Assembly: GCA_946800325.1 (NCBI GenBank)
Contig: OX326959.1
Span: 5,352,501 to 5,416,500, forward strand
Source: Luzula sylvatica
Lineage: Eukaryota > Streptophyta > Magnoliopsida > Poales > Juncaceae
DNA: 64,000 nucleotides
Direction: 5' to 3'
Every line of letters begins with the position of its first letter. The stretch's first letter is position 1. The notes below the pieces were generated by a model that was given only the letters and a program-made list of their open reading frames with translations, did not search any database and was not told where the DNA came from. A program made the translations under genes and the position numbers. Below, piece after piece: positions 59,803 to 64,000 of the stretch.

Positions 59803-62520
59803 CTAATCCTTTGATATTGGAGGTTGTGCTTTCTTTTTTCCCCGCCCCCTACATATTATAAATGACATAATATTAGACAATATAATCAAGCGTAATAACT
59901 AAGTATTTTACCTTTTCTTGTTTGATATTTGGGATGAACTCGAAGCTATATTCTCCATGCTATTTTCAATTGGAACGGAATTTTTGCAAGTTTTTGCTCG
60001 ATGCCCATAAATACCACATCGTTTGCATTTTTGTCTTTTTTTGGGTTCCATAGCCGATCTTATCCTGTTCTTTCGAGGACGGCCGAGTGGACGCCTCAAA
60101 ATAGGGGGATAGATCTTGTAACCCCTATCTATATGTATCCATTGATCCTTGCTTGGCATTGGAGCGATTTCCATCGCATAAGCAATTTTAAACTTATCGA
60201 TCGTGAAGTATGAATGCACATAGTTGTCCCAATTAACATCTCTTATAGAACCGATAAATGCAGCGGCATGCTCGCACGGTAGACCCGTCACTTGCCAAGC
60301 TCGACAAGTGCATGTCTTCTCATCGAGAACAACTTCCCAACTATTTCCTTTTCCGTGAATTTCAGCTCTATTGTCGCCACTTCTACGCACAACATAACTC
60401 CCCAAACCCTAAAAAAAAAAAACATGTATATCAGAATGTTAATTATATCAAAAAAATTTAATAAAATAGATCAAAGAAATAACATACCTTACATATACTT
60501 TTGACATATTTATCTACGTTTGGAACTAACGTCCCCTTCCATTTGTTTCTTGCTTTTCGTCTTCTTTGGTCGAACAACACCATAATTTTCCCCCTAATAG
60601 TATCAATGAGATCAATCACAGGCTTGTTTCTTGCTTCGGATATCCATGAGTTAAAGGATTCTGAAATATTGTTTGTAATATAATCGCACTTCGAACTTGT
60701 ACCAAATTTGCTCCTACTCCATATCTTGCTATGTTCTTTCTCAAGGTACGTAATTGCATCTACACGCACACCACGAATCTCATTCATTATCTCATCGTAC
60801 GGATTTACTGAGTAGGTCCGTGCAGCTTGCCACAAGGATACATCAAAGAATTTCCCTCCAAAATGCTTTTTGAAATTGCTATACAAATGTCTCATGCATT
60901 CTCGATGCTCTACGTTTGGGAAGACTTGTGCAACGGCTATGCCCAATCCCTTTTGCATATCTGAGGAGATAACAAGGCCTTCACGAACTCCGATGGCTTG
61001 TTTGAGCGCTTCGAGAAACCATACCCAAGAGTTGGTATTTTCTGATTCTAGCACGCCATAAGCTACTGGAAACATGTAGTTATTACCGTCCACGGCAGTA
61101 GCTGCGGCAAGTACTCCGTTGAATTTGCCTTTTAGATGACATGCATCAAGGCCTAAGTAAGGACGACAACCTAAGATGAATCCCTTAGAGCAAGCGCCTA
61201 GCGAGACAAAGAAACGTTGAAAGTGATTCTCATTATTTATCTTCTCAAGATAAATATCGACCACACTCTCTGGATTTCTTCTCATCAATTCTTCTTTGAA
61301 GTCATCCATCCTCAAGTATGAATCTTCCCATTTACCATATATGTCCTTCAAAGCTTGCTCCTTCCCGCGAAAAACTCGCATATACGGTATATCAACATTA
61401 TAAGTGTCATAAAGCCATTTCTTAAGCAATTTAGCGGAAACATCGCCTTCAACTTTTAACTTATCAATCACTCGATCGGCAATCCATCCTTGAGTTGCTC
61501 TTTTGTTCCCGGACTTGTTACTTTTTGTGCATGTATGCACATCGTTCATTGTTTTCACCTAAATTTTACATGCATTTTATTGTTAGAAAATATAAATAAA
61601 ATAAGAATTTAAAGTGAATTAAATTTTAACCTCAAATGCGATATTATCTTGTAGAACCGAAGCATGAATCCTCCACGCACACTTCTGGTCAGCACACCTT
61701 GCCGTGACACGTTGAAGATCACTTTTCTCTAATGAATACTCGAATTCTTTTACCAATGCATAATGGTTCAAGGCTCTCCTAAAATCAACCACGCTAGGAA
61801 ATTTTGAAGACACCGTCATAATCGGGTTATCCTTGTTAAATCCATAAATTTCTCCTTCGTAATTTGAAATCTCATCCTCGTCCTCACTACTACGACGACT
61901 ATGATAACTCTCCTCACTATTACAATAGTCAGATCCCTCCTCTTCATGTGGTTCATCCATATATTCTAATCCCGTAGTTTCATTACCACCATCCATTGCC
62001 GGTTCATTCTCTCGCTCAGGATTTTCAATTGTTACGAAAATAACAACTATTTTCTCATCTTTGTACATACTTAGCATCGAAAGAAAATTGTCATTTGAAT
62101 CGAGTCGAATGAACACTTGTTGCTTAGCATATTTATCCACAAAATATAAAGCTCGATTGCTCTTCGATGGAGGCAGATTTTGCACATCTTCCGTCAAATT
62201 TCTGAAATTATAGGAGCACGTGTCCGCAAGTATAGTTTTTTGTTTAGGAAAACAATATTTTTTCCAAGACGAATTCTTGACTTCCTTGAAGTATCCACCG
62301 TACTTTATCGTAAATTTATAATTAGAAAAATCATGCCTAAAACAAAAATGAACAACGAATTCAGAAACTATATAATTCTATTATGTAGATAGGATATATA
62401 ATTCTATAGAATTCAGAAACTATATAATTCAGAAACATACTCAATATCGGGGGATTCGATCATATTCTCCCATCTAGGTTTGTCGAATTCATTCACAATT
62501 TGTTCCATGTCCGAATCCAT
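59803..62520 (-). CDS. MULE transposase, five exons, intact
   Basis: Exons on the minus strand are 62441-62520, 61631-62336, 60488-61558, 59912-60408 and 59803-59848. They total 2400 bases, giving 799 aa with every junction GT/AG and in phase. N-terminal features are KYGGYFKEVKN-like sequence, an acidic linker and a MuDR DNA-binding-like zinc region (CADQKCAWRIHA). The MULE transposase domain contains LGLDACHLKG (Asp400), ISSDMQKGL (Asp462), ECMRHLYSNF and NNISESFNSW (Glu562), matching the DDE triad. A SWIM zinc finger, CTCRAWQVTGLPCEHA (C652, C654, C664, H666), follows, then an AT-hook-like RRPLGRPRK and a zinc knuckle CKRCGIYGHRAKTC (C747, C750, H755, C760). It catalyses cut-and-paste transposition of this element and possibly of relatives. 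If the last intron is retained, translation stops at 59908 with a tail ending SNKKR. Confidence 0.93.
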
Positions 62521-63293
62521 TCACAATTTGATTGCAATCTACAAATACCAGAGAGATTGTTAGATCGAATCACAATAAAATCACAACGAAGCTTACGAGA
62601 GTGAAGGAATTAATTTGTTCCATGAAGAAAGATATCACCAGTGAAGGAAGAAAATAACCAGAGTGAAGGAATTAATAGATCGAATCTCAATATCTATGAA
62701 GAAGCTTACGAGAGTGAAGGAAGGTACCACCAGTACTCGCTCGCCACTGACTCGCCAAAGAAGGAAGAATCGCCAGTGAATCACCAGAGAAGGTACTCGC
62801 CAGTACTCGCCACTCGGTGAAGATAAATCGCCACGCCACTACGCCAGTACTCGCTCGCTCGCTAATACTCGCTCGCTCGCCAATACTTGCTCGCCAAGAA
62901 TCGCCAGTGAAAATGAATCGCTAGGGAGAAAGCTGCAAGATGAAGATGAAGAGTAATTTGTTAATGGATTTGGGTAATTTGTTAATGGGTTTGGGACAAA
63001 ATACAATTAATGGATTGAGGGTATAATTTTGTTAATGGATTTGGGTAATTTGTAATTGTGATGTTTACAAAAAGGGTATTTTAGTCCATAATTCTGAAAT
63101 ATATAAGTTAATTAATTTAATTTAATGTTAATTTTAAGATTTGGATAAATTTGATATTTGTAGATCTTAGTAAGGATAAATTAGACATTAATTATATTTA
63201 GTAGGGATAAATATGATATTATGAATTTAAGAGGGACAAATATGTAATTGATGAGTTTAGTAGGGATATAGGAGAATTTTTCCCTATATTATA

Positions 63294-64000
63294 AGAATAA
63301 ACATCCATTTTAGGCTAATAAATAAAAAGAGAGAAAAGCAAACAAAAACGGTAGAGGGTCTTAATCAAAAAACAAAGAAAGTGGGTGATGACTGATGGCA
63401 GGTTGACTGTTAAATGCCCAATTGTATCAATTTATGACACAAAATCAATGGCCTTGATTAAATATTTTTATTTTATTTTATTTCATATCATGATCATGAT
63501 CATGTTTTATTTTTTGGATGTTATAACTAAATTACAATGTTGGATGCAAAAATAAACTTAAAAATAAGCTTACAATGTAAATGCAATTATGCAGTCTTAG
63601 TGCTCTTCCTCGTTTTCAACATGCTTGTTTCTCTACCTAATTAATATCTTATACATTTTATATACGCGTAACATTAAATGATATATTGACCTACAAAATA
63701 ACATAGAGTAAACTTGTTGCATGATAAATTATAGTGACTTGTGAGATTAGTTAGTTAAAAAAAGTTAAGGGTGGTTAGTTTTGTTGGTAAAAATTAGGTT
63801 GAGAACAAAGGAATAATTGTAGTGAGTGGGATTTTCATGCATTATATTATCAAGCAAATATTTCAAGATAAAGCCCTAAATTATACAAAATTGCGGTGAT
63901 ATTACTTAGTATCCTCTCAGTTTATTTTTATAATGACTTCATTAATATCATGAAATTGCTTATCTCTTACTAATGTAGGTCCTGTTTGCAATTTTGAATA
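63294..64000. other. Intergenic region to the end of the window
   Basis: AT-rich DNA with no recognisable gene or repeat. Confidence 0.5.

Larger units (their letters stand above)
58238..63284 (-). mobile_element. Complete autonomous Mutator-like element, 5047 bp
   Basis: The terminal inverted repeats begin 'gggaaaatttttcctatatcc' on the left and 'gggaaaaattctcctatatcc' (reverse complement of the right end), and match well for over 100 bases. A perfect 9-bp duplication, tatattata, flanks the element (58229-58237 and 63285-63293). Inside are one transposase gene on the minus strand and tandem GC-rich repeats near each end. Identical flanks and an open transposase suggest a recent insertion. 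Confidence 0.95.

Overview
This is nuclear DNA of a flowering plant, probably a dicot. It is AT-rich, its genes have plant-type introns, and its protein families are typical of plants: a nepenthesin-type aspartic protease, a DUF247 protein, NDR1/HIN1-like (NHL) proteins and a Mutator-like transposase. I see no rRNA, tRNA or CRISPR. The species cannot be named from the sequence alone.

Layout. 0-9 kb: a truncated palindromic element, a single-exon aspartic protease (2433-3779, +) and a DUF247 gene (7191-8594, -). 11.4-30.6 kb: a gene-poor block built from two tandem direct copies of a segment (about 12.2-19.7 kb and 21.1-29.7 kb). Each copy has taken different insertions, so each serves as the empty-site control for the other. 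Each copy carries a two-exon gene for a cysteine-free, secreted-looking protein of 87 aa (14115-14700 and 25041-25625, -), which I do not recognise. 33.8-35.7 kb: a GC-rich 83/81-bp minisatellite beside remains of a gene with a GRF-zinc-finger-like motif. 35.7-41.4 kb: four non-autonomous DNA transposons. 41.6-57.8 kb: a cluster of four NHL (LEA_2 domain) membrane-protein genes. Two are tandem duplicates, and one of those is interrupted by an 889-bp hAT-type element. 58.2-63.3 kb: a complete 5.05-kb autonomous Mutator-like element (MULE) whose five-exon transposase (799 aa) reads through without a break.

The main theme is DNA transposition. At least eight insertions can be delimited to the base by perfect or near-perfect 9-bp target-site duplications (MULE type), and four more by 8-bp duplications (hAT type). 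Many of the MULE-type elements are large imperfect palindromes. Several with different terminal sequences share one internal AT-rich palindromic core. Several also carry short perfect hairpins near their ends.

The host genes do not form one pathway. NHL proteins are membrane-anchored and often linked to defence or senescence, aspartic proteases act in secretory compartments or the apoplast, and DUF247 proteins are plant-specific with few known roles. The one speculative functional link is a DUF247 gene on the same stretch as duplicated small secreted-protein genes, which recalls the gene content of grass self-incompatibility loci.
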